DNA of 64,000 nucleotides. It comes from Chitinophagaceae bacterium. GTDB lineage: Bacteria > Bacteroidota > Bacteroidia > Chitinophagales > UBA10324. A model generated the notes under the pieces. That model did not search any database and was not told the origin of the DNA. It saw nothing but the letters and a program-made list of their open reading frames with translations. The stretch is from assembly GCA_016704325.1 (NCBI GenBank), contig JADJAG010000008.1, positions 744,001 to 808,000 of the forward strand. The letters run 5' to 3'. Below, in pieces: positions 24,906-33,858 of this stretch. The translations under genes were made by a program, and so were the position numbers. Numbering within the stretch: the first letter of the stretch is position 1; each line of letters begins with the position of its first letter.

Positions 24906-24928
24906 GTATTCTTTAGAATTGACAAATG

Positions 24929-27037
24929 TTATGCTTCTGCCTTCACCTTTCCTTTGGCCTTTGAAACCACATCTTCCGTGATAGCCGCTGGAGCAGGTGC
25001 ATAGTGTGAAAACTCCATAATAGAAGTTGCACGGCCGGAAGTGATGGTACGCAATTGTGTTACATAACCAAACATTTCAGACAGCGGCACTTTTGCTTTT
25101 ATCACCTGTGCATTGCCTTTCATTTCCATTGATTCGAGGTGACCACGGCGGCGGTTCAAATCACCTACCACGTCACCGGTATATTCTTCAGGAGAAACGA
25201 TCTCCACTTTCATGATCGGTTCCAGCAAAATCGGATTGGCTTTGGCACATACTTCCCTGAAGGCATACTTCGCGCAAAGCTCAAACGCCATCTGATCAGA
25301 ATCCACATTGTGGTAACTTCCATCATACAATACCACTTTCAGGTCATCTACCGGGAAGCCTGCCAAAACACCGGCAGACATCGCAGCCTGAAATCCTTTC
25401 TGCACTGGTGGCACGAATTCACGGGGAATAGATCCTCCGAAAATCTCATTTACAAACACCAGTCCTTTTTCACCTTCACCCACCGGCCCTACTTCTACAT
25501 GTATATCAGCAAATTTACCACGGCCACCGGTCTGCTTTTTAAAGACTTCGCGGTGCTTAATGGTTTTGGTAATGGTTTCCTTATAAGCAACCTGCGGAGC
25601 GCCCTGGTTACATTCTACTTTAAACTCACGTTTTAACCTGTCCACGATAATCTCGAGGTGCAACTCGCCCATGCCACTGATGATGGTCTGACTGGTTTCA
25701 TCATCCACCCTTACTTTAAAGGTTGGGTCTTCTTCCGCAAGTTTAGATAATGCGTTTCCTAATTTATCAACGTCAGCCTGTGTCTTCGCTTCGACAGCGA
25801 TAGAGATTACAGGATCCGGGAACTTGATGGTTTCGAGGATGATCGGATGCTTTTCATCGCACAAAGTATCTCCTGTACGAATTTCTTTAAATCCAACTGC
25901 CGCGCCAATATCTCCGGCCTCAATCGTATCAATAGGATTTTGTTTGTTGGCATGCATCTGGAAAATGCGGGAGATACGTTCTTTCTTATCGGTGCGCGTG
26001 TTCAACACATACGAACCGGCATTGAGTGTACCTGCATATACCCGGAAGAAGGCAAGACGACCCACAAAAGGATCGGTCATGATCTTAAAGGCCAAAGCAG
26101 TAAATGGTTCTTTTGCATCCGGCTTGCGATAAATTTCTTCTTCCGTATCCGGATTAATTCCTTTTACCGCTTCCAGGTCCATGGGTGATGGCAAGTATGT
26201 AATTACTGCATCGAGCATGGCCTGCACTCCTTTATTCTTGAAAGAAGAACCACAAAGCATCGGGATGATTGCTATATCAATTGTTGCCTTGCGAATGGCT
26301 TCCATAACTTCTTCAACAGTCAGTGAGTTTGCATCTTCAAGATACTTCTCCAGGATTCTGTCGTCATAAGAAGCAACGGCTTCGATCATGATGGTACGGT
26401 ATTCATCCACCAGTTCCTTCATGTCTTCCGGAATAGGAATTTCCTTGTAGGTCATTCCCTGCGTGGTATCGTCCCAGATGATGGCTTTATTCAACACCAA
26501 ATCAACGACACCCTTGAAAGAATCTTCCGCTCCAATAGGTAATTGCAAAGGAACCGGATTAGCGCCTAGTTTTTCCTTAACCTGCTTAACTACATCTAAA
26601 AAGTCGGCACCGCTACGGTCCATTTTATTTACGAAACCAATACGGGGCACTTTATAGCGATTGGCCTGGCGCCAAACGGTTTCTGATTGCGGCTCTACAC
26701 CGGAAACGGCGCAAAACAAAGCCACCATACCATCCAATACACGTAAAGAACGCTCTACCTCCACAGTGAAATCCACGTGACCGGGTGTATCAATGATATT
26801 GACTTTGTATTCTTTGTCTTTGTACTTCCAGAAACAGCGGGTAGCAGCAGAAGTGATGGTGATACCACGCTCTTTCTCCTGCACCATCCAATCCATCGTT
26901 GCGGCACCATCATGTACCTCTCCTATTTTATGTGACACACCTGTATAATACAGGATACGTTCTGTTGTGGTAGTCTTGCCGGCATCAATGTGCGCAGCTA
27001 TCCCGATGTTTCGGGTAAACTTTAAATCCTGAGCCAT
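24929..27037 (-). CDS. fusA: Elongation factor G
   Basis: The 702-residue GTPase has the P-loop AHIDAGKTTTTERIL (about residues 14-28), switch region RGITITSAAT, DTPGHVDFTVEVERSL and the NKMD motif, followed by domains II-V. It drives translocation. It is 24 bp after rpsG. In many bacteria tuf or rpsJ follows; here a terminator and the 5-kb accessory block follow instead. Confidence 0.98.
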   Translation of the reverse strand: MAQDLKFTRNIGIAAHIDAGKTTTTERILYYTGVSHKIGEVHDGAATMDWMVQEKERGITITSAATRCFWKYKDKEYKVNIIDTPGHVDFTVEVERSLRVLDGMVALFCAVSGVEPQSETVWRQANRYKVPRIGFVNKMDRSGADFLDVVKQVKEKLGANPVPLQLPIGAEDSFKGVVDLVLNKAIIWDDTTQGMTYKEIPIPEDMKELVDEYRTIMIEAVASYDDRILEKYLEDANSLTVEEVMEAIRKATIDIAIIPMLCGSSFKNKGVQAMLDAVITYLPSPMDLEAVKGINPDTEEEIYRKPDAKEPFTALAFKIMTDPFVGRLAFFRVYAGTLNAGSYVLNTRTDKKERISRIFQMHANKQNPIDTIEAGDIGAAVGFKEIRTGDTLCDEKHPIILETIKFPDPVISIAVEAKTQADVDKLGNALSKLAEEDPTFKVRVDDETSQTIISGMGELHLEIIVDRLKREFKVECNQGAPQVAYKETITKTIKHREVFKKQTGGRGKFADIHVEVGPVGEGEKGLVFVNEIFGGSIPREFVPPVQKGFQAAMSAGVLAGFPVDDLKVVLYDGSYHNVDSDQMAFELCAKYAFREVCAKANPILLEPIMKVEIVSPEEYTGDVVGDLNRRRGHLESMEMKGNAQVIKAKVPLSEMFGYVTQLRTITSGRATSIMEFSHYAPAPAAITEDVVSKAKGKVKAEA

Positions 27038-27061
27038 ACGATTATTAAAAAGCTGAGATGA

Positions 27062-27529
27062 TTAAATCCTGAAGTGTGCAAAGGCCTTGTTGGCCTCAGC
27101 CATTTTGTGGGTATCCTCCTTCTTTTTGAAGGCTGCCCCCTCGCCCTTAGCGGCGGCAATGGATTCTGCTGCAAGCTTGTCGGCCATAGAACGGCCGCTG
27201 CGTGCGGCAGCATAGTTGATCAGCCACTTCATTGCAAGCGCAGTTTTACGGGTAGGGCGAACTTCCGCTGGAATCTGGAAGGTAGCACCTCCGATACGAC
27301 GGCTGCGAACTTCCACAGCAGGCATGAGGTTTTCTACCGCTTTTTTCCAGATAGGATATCCTTCCTCCTTGGTAGTTTCGGCTATTTTATCAATAGTATC
27401 ATAGAAGATCTGAAAGGCAGTCGTCTTTTTTCCCTGCTTCAACAGTGTATTCACAAAACGGGTTACCAGTTCGTCGTTAAACTTTGGATCAGGAAGAATC
27501 GGACGTTTTTTTGCTCTTGATTTTCTCAT
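27062..27529 (-). CDS. rpsG: 30S ribosomal protein S7
   Basis: The 155-residue S7 begins MRKSRAKKRPILPDPKFNDE and contains RSRRIGGATFQIPAEVRPTR, conserved throughout. It initiates assembly of the 30S head. It is 30 bp after rpsL. Confidence 0.98.
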   Translation of the reverse strand: MRKSRAKKRPILPDPKFNDELVTRFVNTLLKQGKKTTAFQIFYDTIDKIAETTKEEGYPIWKKAVENLMPAVEVRSRRIGGATFQIPAEVRPTRKTALAMKWLINYAAARSGRSMADKLAAESIAAAKGEGAAFKKKEDTHKMAEANKAFAHFRI

Positions 27530-27559
27530 GGTATCTTATAGAAAAAAGGTGTTTTGAAT

Positions 27560-27949
27560 TTATTTTTTAACTGCTCCGGCCTTCGGACGCTTGGTTCCGT
27601 ATTTCGAACGGCTCTGCTTACGGTCATTTACTCCGGCTGTATCCAATGCGCCACGAACAATGTGGTAACGAACACCGGGTAAATCTTTAACCCTGCCTCC
27701 ACGAATCAATACAATGGAGTGTTCCTGTAGGTTATGGCCTTCACCCGGAATGTAAGAAATTACCTCAATGCCATTGGTAAGGCGCACCTTAGCTACTTTT
27801 CGCAAAGCCGAATTCGGCTTCTTGGGTGTAGTAGTATAAACACGGGTGCATACACCTCTTTTCTGTGGTGAACTGTTCAACGCCCTGGATTTGCTCTTGG
27901 CGCGGATAATGGTTCTTCCTTTACGAACTAATTGTTGAATGGTAGGCAT
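27560..27949 (-). CDS. rpsL: 30S ribosomal protein S12
   Basis: The 129-residue S12 starts at the ATG at 27947-27949 (MPTIQQLVRKGRTIIRAKSK). A longer frame to 28009 is open, but its extra 20 residues are encoded over the promoter. The decoding-centre loop TTPKKPNSALRKVAKVRL keeps Lys at position 43, the streptomycin-sensitive state. It is the first gene of the str transcript. Confidence 0.97.
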   Translation of the reverse strand: MPTIQQLVRKGRTIIRAKSKSRALNSSPQKRGVCTRVYTTTPKKPNSALRKVAKVRLTNGIEVISYIPGEGHNLQEHSIVLIRGGRVKDLPGVRYHIVRGALDTAGVNDRKQSRSKYGTKRPKAGAVKK

Positions 27950-27978
27950 TCTGTTTTCAGCTAAAATTTTAGAGGGTG

Positions 27979-28009
27979 CAAAAGTAGGGGGAATTTGCGG
28001 GATATGCAA
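27979..28009 (-). promoter_or_regulatory. Promoter of rpsL-rpsG-fusA
   Basis: On the minus strand TTG (28007-28009) and TACTTTTG (27979-27986) are separated by 20 bases, a full Bacteroidota consensus match. The predicted leader begins GCACCCTC, a start also seen upstream of infA. Confidence 0.8.
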
Positions 28010-28039
28010 TAGGTGGGGAAAGTTTGTGGATGGGGTTGG

Positions 28040-28290
28040 ATGGGTGGATGGCTTAATGGTTGAATGGCTGAATGGTTAAATGGTTAAATGGTTGAACTGT
28101 TAAATTGTTCAATTGCTAAATGGTCGAATGGCTAAATGGTTAAATGGTTGAATGGTTGAACTATTGAAATAGGTGATCCATAGGACAAACTTCAAATCTC
28201 AAATCTTAAACTTCAATCTTAAACTTCAATCTTAAACTTCAAATCTCAAACTTCAAACTTCAAATCTCAAATCTCAAACTTAAACCCCCA
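28040..28290. repeat. Low-complexity repeats upstream of rpsL and pepP
   Basis: The left part (about 28040-28170) is an irregular tandem of AATGGTTAAATGGTTG-like 8-mers (TTAAATGG, TTGAATGG). The right part (about 28185-28285) repeats CTTAAACTTCAAATCTCAAA. Similar AATGGTTAAATGG runs occur at 52960 and, as the complement, at 58960. No protein-coding potential is seen. Confidence 0.75.
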
Positions 28291-28356
28291 ATTTTAAAAA
28301 TAACAAGTAAACCTGTAGGTTTGGCCATTCAAAATAGTGCAATCAACAAAAGAGAT

Positions 28357-29646
28357 ATGAAGTACCTACCGATGGATCAGCAGTTGTATGTCGAAAACAG
28401 GAAGCGGTTTGCAGCCCAATTACAGCCTAATTCAATAGCTTTCTTTCATTCCAATGATGAAATGCCACGCAGCGGGGATATGAATTTCCAATTCCGGCAG
28501 CATGCCGACCTGTTTTACCTGACCGGGATTGACCAGGAAGAAACGCTGTTGCTCATTTATCCTGACAGCCCTTTACCGGAATATAAAGAAGTGCTGTTCC
28601 TGAGAAGGACAAATGAAATGATTGCCGTGTGGGAAGGTCATAAGTATACCATTGAAGAAGCACAATTTCAGTCGGGCATAAAAACCATCCTGTGGATAGA
28701 TGAGTTGGAGTCTGTTCAGCATATGCTGATGACGTATGCTGAATTTGTTTACCTGGATACCAATGAAAACTACCGCGCACGTCCGCAGGTGGAAGACAAA
28801 AACCTGCGATTGGCACATGAACTGATGCGCAACTATCCTGCTCATCAATACCGCCGCAGCGCACCTATCATGATGCAACTGAGACAGGTGAAGTCAAAAA
28901 CGGAAGTCAGTATCATCATGGAAGCGATCCGCATTACGGCGATAGCTTTTGAAAGGGTGTTGAAATTTACAAAACCCGGTGTGATGGAATATGAAATTGA
29001 AGCAGAAATTACCCATGAGTTTTTGCGCAACCGTTCGGGAGGTCATGCCTATACTCCCATTATTGCCAGCGGGAAGAATGCCTGTGTATTGCATTATATC
29101 GACAATAACCAGCCCTGTAAGCGCGGCGACCTGATCTTACTTGATTTTGGGGCTGACTATGGCAACTATGCGGCGGATCTAACGCGCACGATTCCGGTGA
29201 GCGGGAAATTTTCACCCCGCCTGAAAGAGGTGTACAATGCAGTGTTGCGGGTTCAAAAACAGGCAATTGCTTTATTACGGCCCGGCACCATCATTAATGA
29301 GTATCATAAAGAAGTGGGGCAGATGATGGAAGAAGAATTGATTGGACTTGGATTACTAAAGAAGGCTGCCGTGAAAAAACAAGATCCGGAAAAACCGCTG
29401 TACAAAAAATATTTCATGCATGGCACTTCACATCATCTTGGCATTGACGTGCATGATCTGGGTACACGATTCGCACCTATACAACCCGGGATGGTATTTA
29501 CCTGCGAACCGGGGATTTATATTCCGGAAGAAAACATCGGTATCAGGATAGAGAATGACATCCTGGTAACTAATGGTGCCCCTGTCGACCTGATGGATAT
29601 GATTCCTTCAGAAGTAAAAGACATTGAAGCCATGATGAGGAAATAA
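28357..29646 (+). CDS. pepP: Xaa-Pro aminopeptidase (aminopeptidase P)
   Basis: The 429-residue protein (ATG at 28357; a TTG-started frame from 28321 is less likely) has the N-terminal creatinase/aminopeptidase P domain and the C-terminal pita-bread peptidase M24B domain. Metal ligands are recognisable: Asp in LLDFGADYGNYAADLTRT, His in GTSHHLGIDVHDLG, Glu in FTCEPGIYIPEE and Glu in IRIENDILVT. It removes N-terminal residues before proline. It is a single gene, convergent with the methyltransferase. Confidence 0.93.
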   Translation: MKYLPMDQQLYVENRKRFAAQLQPNSIAFFHSNDEMPRSGDMNFQFRQHADLFYLTGIDQEETLLLIYPDSPLPEYKEVLFLRRTNEMIAVWEGHKYTIEEAQFQSGIKTILWIDELESVQHMLMTYAEFVYLDTNENYRARPQVEDKNLRLAHELMRNYPAHQYRRSAPIMMQLRQVKSKTEVSIIMEAIRITAIAFERVLKFTKPGVMEYEIEAEITHEFLRNRSGGHAYTPIIASGKNACVLHYIDNNQPCKRGDLILLDFGADYGNYAADLTRTIPVSGKFSPRLKEVYNAVLRVQKQAIALLRPGTIINEYHKEVGQMMEEELIGLGLLKKAAVKKQDPEKPLYKKYFMHGTSHHLGIDVHDLGTRFAPIQPGMVFTCEPGIYIPEENIGIRIENDILVTNGAPVDLMDMIPSEVKDIEAMMRK

Positions 29647-29661
29647 ACTCCGGGAGGTTTG

Positions 29662-30462
29662 TTACTTATTTTTCAAGCAAACGAGATAATACATTGCTGT
29701 TGTAAAAACATCTCTAATCCAGGGAATGGAGGCCACCAGTTTGTTTTGCTCCTTCGTTTTCCATCCAAACTTGTATTCGTAAATTGGATTTATGAGGTAA
29801 TAAACCCGTTGATCAATGACGTAGTCGAGGCGCTTTAAAATCTTTTCGAATCGTTCAATTGAAATTCCGGTATCTTTTATTTCAGTGAGATCTTCAATAG
29901 ATTGTTTGGATTCACCTCCCACTTTGAGTACCATTTTATAAAGTGGCATTGGCAACAGGTGATAATAAGGAAGTTTAGACAGCCATTTATTCTTGCAGAC
30001 TTGCTGATGACCGCCAAATGGCATATACCATGGTGGAAATCCAAAGAAAATTTTACCTGATGGCTTCAGATATAACTTTAACTGATCCATCAGCTTTTGC
30101 TGATCATGGATGTGTTCAATAACATCTTTCAGAATAATAAGGTCGAATGCATTTTTGAATTCACCGGAAAAAGAAGGATCGTAAATATCTTTTGCGATAA
30201 TAGAAACACGGCGTTCCGCTATTTCCTGCTTCAAAAAATTGCGCGCCAGTTCCGCCCTTGAAGGGCTGAGTTCTACTCCTACTCCGGTGCATCCCCTCTC
30301 TAAAAATGCTTTAAGCACCCCTCCTTCTGCACAACCGATTTCCAGCACATTCATACCGGCCTTTACAGGCATTCCTTTTTCGACAAAAGGGATGACCCAC
30401 TTTGCAGCATTCTCCTTTTGATAGTTAAAATAGGTTTCCTTATCCTTATGAAATTCGAACAT
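29662..30462 (-). CDS. Class I SAM-dependent methyltransferase
   Basis: The 266-residue protein has the Rossmann methyltransferase motif I VLEIGCAEGG (about residues 40-49), an acidic residue after motif II (GVELSPSRAELARN) and the motif LIILKDVIEHIHDQQKLMDQ. The C-terminal half has no recognisable specificity domain. The substrate is unknown; ubiquinone-type, lipid or glycan-associated methylation are all possible. Only 15 bp separate its end from the convergent pepP. Confidence 0.8.
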   Translation of the reverse strand: MFEFHKDKETYFNYQKENAAKWVIPFVEKGMPVKAGMNVLEIGCAEGGVLKAFLERGCTGVGVELSPSRAELARNFLKQEIAERRVSIIAKDIYDPSFSGEFKNAFDLIILKDVIEHIHDQQKLMDQLKLYLKPSGKIFFGFPPWYMPFGGHQQVCKNKWLSKLPYYHLLPMPLYKMVLKVGGESKQSIEDLTEIKDTGISIERFEKILKRLDYVIDQRVYYLINPIYEYKFGWKTKEQNKLVASIPWIRDVFTTAMYYLVCLKNK

Positions 30463-30559
30463 GAAACGCGCTGTTATTGATCCTGAATGATGAACGCAAG
30501 GTTAGGGAATTTTATTCCAATTGTTTGAAGAGGATAAGTAAGCTAATGCTAATCGGCAG

Positions 30560-30655
30560 GCCCTTCGGCTCCGCTGAGGGTAAACCCTTCGGCTTCGCTC
30601 AGGGTAAAAAAATCCGGTCGCTGAGCGGAGCCGAAGCGCCGGATTTTCGAGAAGA
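30560..30655 (+). repeat. Dispersed palindromic repeat, left of the insertion sequence
   Basis: Two CCCTTCGGCTYCGCTSAGGG monomers are followed by the core AATCCGG-(21 bases)-CCGGATT. The same composite occurs at 32120-32627 and, reversed, inside 41330-41600. An ORF over it is only an effect of the repeat. Confidence 0.8.
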
Positions 30656-30753
30656 GCGAAATATTTTTTGGGTCAGCATTAAAAGTTGGGGACTAAGGTA
30701 TAAAAGGATAGTATTGCAAAAAGAGCGCAATCGAAACAATAGATCTTAAGTTA

Positions 30754-31098
30754 TTGCATCAAATGTTTCCATCGGAGCTGATGGAATACTTTGAGATTAG
30801 CAAATTTGAACTGCTGTGCAGTTTAGAAACCAGGAAGGAATACTGGTTAATAGAGTTTGAAGAGAAAAATGAGTTACCTCATGGATACTCATCGCTGGAT
30901 TATGAATCAAAGGGTTTTATAGGAAGCAAGCTCATACAGGACTTTCCGCTTCGTGGTAAGGCAGTATATCTAAGCATTAACAAACGACGATGGCGTCATA
31001 AACAAACGGGAGCAATAATAAAGCGGGATTTCACATTCATCGCCGATGGTTCTAAATTCACAAAAGAGCTATCGGATTTTTTAAAAGATAGAGGTTGA
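30754..31098 (+). CDS. ISAon1-like transposase, N-terminal part
   Basis: The 114-residue frame (TTG at 30754, or ATG at 30763) has the pattern of the N-terminal region of ISAon1 transposases: PSELMEYFEI, SKGFIGSKLIQDFPLRGKAV and YLSINKRRWRHKQTGAIIKR. It stops at TGA 31096-31098. The rest of the protein continues in the +1 frame from about 31085, so the functional transposase would need a +1 frameshift near GGT-TGA. Confidence 0.8.
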   Translation: MHQMFPSELMEYFEISKFELLCSLETRKEYWLIEFEEKNELPHGYSSLDYESKGFIGSKLIQDFPLRGKAVYLSINKRRWRHKQTGAIIKRDFTFIADGSKFTKELSDFLKDRG

Positions 31099-32077
31099 TA
31101 CCAGAGTAGATACTATAAGTAATATTGCAAGCTACTATGGGATTAATAGTCAAAAACTACAACGTCATTATAAACACAAAGTAAGCGGGTTTAAGGAGTG
31201 GAAGCAAACCGACCATGCCGCAGACTACCTGATCTATCCTGAAAACATCACCGGTAAGCTAAGTATTGATGAAGTAAGTCTGTCTAAAGGAGAACTCTAC
31301 ACCTTTATAACCAACAAGAATACCAAACAGAAAAACAGCAAATCCATTGTAGCCGTTATCAATGGCACAGAAGCCAAAACGATACAGGAGGTATTAGAAA
31401 AAATCCCTTTGGAAAAACGTAATCAGGTGACAGAGATCAGTATGGATATGGCTCGCAATATGGGGCTGGCTGCTGAGAAAAGCTTTCCAAACAGCAAACA
31501 TGTAATAGATCGGTTTCACGTGGTAAGATTGGTAATGGATGCGGTGCAACACATACGGATAAACTTAAGATGGAAAGCCATAGAAGATGAAAATATTGCA
31601 ATCAAACAAGCCAAACAAAACGGGGAAAAGTACTATTCTCCAATTCTTGCCAATGGAGATACTTTGAAAGAATTACTGGTCAGAAGCCGGTATTTACTTT
31701 ACAAATATGAAACTGATTGGACCGCTAACCAGGCCAAGAGAGCAGCCATACTATTCGAAAAGTATCCAGCACTAAAAACAGCTTATCAATTGACATTAAC
31801 CTTCAGAAACATCTATAAAAACGCTTCCAAGACTCAGGCCCTTATTGAATTTAATAACTGGAAACAAAAGGTTATTACTGCTCAAATTGATGAGTTTAAT
31901 ACCGTTGTAAATTCCATTGACCATCATCTGGACAACATCATGAATTTCTTTGACAATAGAAGTACCAATGCCAATGCTGAATCTTTCAACTCTAAAATAA
32001 AAGGCTTCAGAGCCAATCTAAGAGGGGTCACCGATGTTAAATTCTTCCTGTTCAGACTCGAAAAGCTATTTGCCTAA
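31085..32077 (+). CDS. ISAon1-like transposase, DDE catalytic part
   Basis: The open frame from 31085 (no start codon of its own near the 5' end) reads SNIASYYGINSQKLQRHYKH, then KLSIDEVSLSKGELYTFITN and VTEISMDMARNMGLAAEKSF. PNSKHVIDRFHVV and STNANAESFNSKIKGFRANL follow. The Asp in SIDEVSL, Asp in SMDMARN and Glu in NAESFNSK fit the ISL3 DDE triad. It ends FRLEKLFA as known relatives do. Expression by frameshift from the upstream frame is inferred; a simple inactivating mutation is the alternative. Confidence 0.8.
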   Translation, partial: KIEVDTRVDTISNIASYYGINSQKLQRHYKHKVSGFKEWKQTDHAADYLIYPENITGKLSIDEVSLSKGELYTFITNKNTKQKNSKSIVAVINGTEAKTIQEVLEKIPLEKRNQVTEISMDMARNMGLAAEKSFPNSKHVIDRFHVVRLVMDAVQHIRINLRWKAIEDENIAIKQAKQNGEKYYSPILANGDTLKELLVRSRYLLYKYETDWTANQAKRAAILFEKYPALKTAYQLTLTFRNIYKNASKTQALIEFNNWKQKVITAQIDEFNTVVNSIDHHLDNIMNFFDNRSTNANAESFNSKIKGFRANLRGVTDVKFFLFRLEKLFA

Positions 32078-32119
32078 TGGATAGTAGTCCCCAGATTATA
32101 AATGTGATCCTATTTTTTT

Positions 32120-32627
32120 GCGCCCCTTCGACTTCGCTCAGGGTAACACCTTCGACTTCGCTCAGGGTAACACCTTCGACTTCGCTTAGGGAGCAAAAAT
32201 TTGTGCCCTTCGGCTTCGCTCTGGGTAAACCCTTCGGCTTCGCTCTGGGTAAACCCTTCGGCTCCGATCAGGGCAAGGAAAATCCGGTCGCTGAGCGGAG
32301 CCGAAGCGCCGGATTTTCGAGAAGTGCGAAATAAATTTTTGCGCCCCTTCGACTTCGCTCAGGGTAACACCTTCGGCTTCGCTCAGGGAGCAAAAATTTG
32401 TGCCCTTCCGCTTCGCTCTGGGTAAACCCTTCGGCTTCGCTAAGGGTAAACCCTTCGGCTCCGCTCAGGGCAAGCCCTTCGGCTTCGCTCTGGGCAGGGA
32501 AAATCCGGTCGCTGAGCGGAGCCGAAGCGCCGGATTTTCGAGAAGAGTGATCTTAATTTTTGCGCCCTTCGGCTTCGCTCAGGGTAAACCTTCGACTACG
32601 CTCAGGGAGCAAAAATTTGTGAGCAGG
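32120..32627 (+). repeat. Composite repeat array, 220-bp unit in about 2.3 copies
   Basis: Units start at 32120, 32341 and 32562 with GCGCCC. Each contains several CTTCGACTTCGCTCAGGGTA-like monomers (over a dozen in total), the linker GGGAGCAAAAATTTGTG, more CCCTTCGGCTTCGCTCTGGG monomers, and the core AATCCGG...CCGGATT followed by TTCGAGAAG. The third copy is truncated. Reading frames across it are artefacts of the repeat. It occupies nearly all the DNA between the insertion sequence and the next gene. Confidence 0.85.
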
Positions 32628-32646
32628 CAGATGCACTATTGCTCAC

Positions 32647-33738
32647 TTACTGTATCACAAACTTCTCAGAAACGATGTAGTTACCTTGTTCGGCGATGAG
32701 AAGGTAATTACCAGGCAACAGGTTATCAACTGCCAAAGGCACTGATCCCTGGTAGGCATCGAGGCTGATTTGTTTAGACAAAATGGTTTGACCCAATAGA
32801 TTTACCACTCTAAGATTTACACTATTTGCCACGAAGCCTTTTCCAAAATCAATATACAATTGAGTCGTTACCGGATTCGGATAAATACTGATTAAATCAT
32901 CAGGAGTGTATCCGGGGAGTTCCAAACTCCTTTCTTCACAACTGCTCAATGCACCACAGACATCATTTGTAATCCCGTATTTGCAGGCCAGGTAATTTTC
33001 TACTGCCATTCTTTGTGAATCGGTCAGTTTTACATTGTAACCAATTACTTCAAAGATGGTACCTATCAGGTACTCGGATGGAGTGAATACATCTCTTTGT
33101 CCGAGTGTAATTTTCCGGTTTACGGGCGATAATGAAACCTGAACGCCTTGTTGATCTTTCGGTTCTGTTGACAGCAATCCATTTGCATAATACGTAATGT
33201 CGGTAGCGCCTGCTCCCCACATGCCTTCAATAATACAAATCTCATTATCAGGTATTGAATTCAGGCATGCGGAATTTTGCGCCGCATAATTACCGGAGGA
33301 GTGATGGTGATAGATTTTTTCATTGAGTATCAGGAATTCCTGGGAGTAGCCGTTGGGAGACAAAGAGATAGCAGTACCGGTAAATTCTTTCTTTTTTACA
33401 ATAAAAATAGTAGCGGTAGTCGGGAAGAAACTTGAACTGGCGGGCGCCTGCAAATATTGTCTGCCGTTAAATTTTACGCCCGGTACAGCAGGTGGTTCCA
33501 CATAGAAAGGCTTTGATCCTCCGGTAGAAGATACATGGTTATTTGCTCCTGATTGATCCTGCCATTCTTTTACACGTTGCGGAGAATTTGGATTAACAAC
33601 TATTCCTGTATCACCCCGGAGCCAGAGTTGTAAAATGGAATTGCCAGATACATCACCAATACCACCGGGGCCACTTTGTGCAATACCGGAATAGAAGAAA
33701 CAAGTGAGTACTAAGCAAAGTGTTGTGATACTCTTCAT
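32647..33738 (-). CDS. Secreted LamG-like protein with T9SS sorting domain
   Basis: The 363-residue protein has a signal peptide (MKSITTLCLVLTCFFYSGIA) and a concanavalin/LamG-like domain (about residues 35-260: LQLWLRGDTGIV, VKEWQDQSGANNHV, TLGQRDVFTPSEYLIGTIFE). Next is the helix motif AVENYLACKYGI that closes such domains in Bacteroidota. From about residue 285 (ISIYPNPVTTQLYIDFGKGF) it is a type A T9SS sorting domain. It is exported to the outer surface; carbohydrate binding is possible but not shown. Confidence 0.85.
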   Translation of the reverse strand: MKSITTLCLVLTCFFYSGIAQSGPGGIGDVSGNSILQLWLRGDTGIVVNPNSPQRVKEWQDQSGANNHVSSTGGSKPFYVEPPAVPGVKFNGRQYLQAPASSSFFPTTATIFIVKKKEFTGTAISLSPNGYSQEFLILNEKIYHHHSSGNYAAQNSACLNSIPDNEICIIEGMWGAGATDITYYANGLLSTEPKDQQGVQVSLSPVNRKITLGQRDVFTPSEYLIGTIFEVIGYNVKLTDSQRMAVENYLACKYGITNDVCGALSSCEERSLELPGYTPDDLISIYPNPVTTQLYIDFGKGFVANSVNLRVVNLLGQTILSKQISLDAYQGSVPLAVDNLLPGNYLLIAEQGNYIVSEKFVIQ

Positions 33739-33858
33739 AGTGATAGGTTTTAGGTTAAGTGAAATAATTAACCAAATATATAATAATAGATTCTAAATAA
33801 TAAACGAATATTTAAGTATCGATTATCTGCACCCATTTACACTAATTGACAACAAAAA

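Larger units (their letters stand above)
30686..32094 (+). mobile_element. ISAon1-like insertion sequence (ISL3-type DDE transposase)
   Basis: The element is bounded by short inverted ends GGGGACTA (30688-30695) and TAGTCCCC (32085-32092) and holds a transposase in two overlapping frames. No clean target duplication was found at the junctions. It sits between members of the CCCTTCGGCTTCGCTCAGGG repeat family. End positions are approximate. Confidence 0.75.

Noticed and set aside
30686..32094. Target-site duplication of the insertion sequence
   Set aside because: Flanks ATTAAAAG and ATTATAAA are only partly alike, so no duplication is claimed.
32120..32627. CRISPR array
   Set aside because: Repeats are adjacent with no unique spacers of regular length, and no cas gene is near.
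32077..32699. ORFs of 74-99 codons rich in PFGFAQGK-type repeats
   Set aside because: These are translations of the CCCTTCGGCTTCGCTCAGGG repeats, found in several frames, and have no conserved domain.
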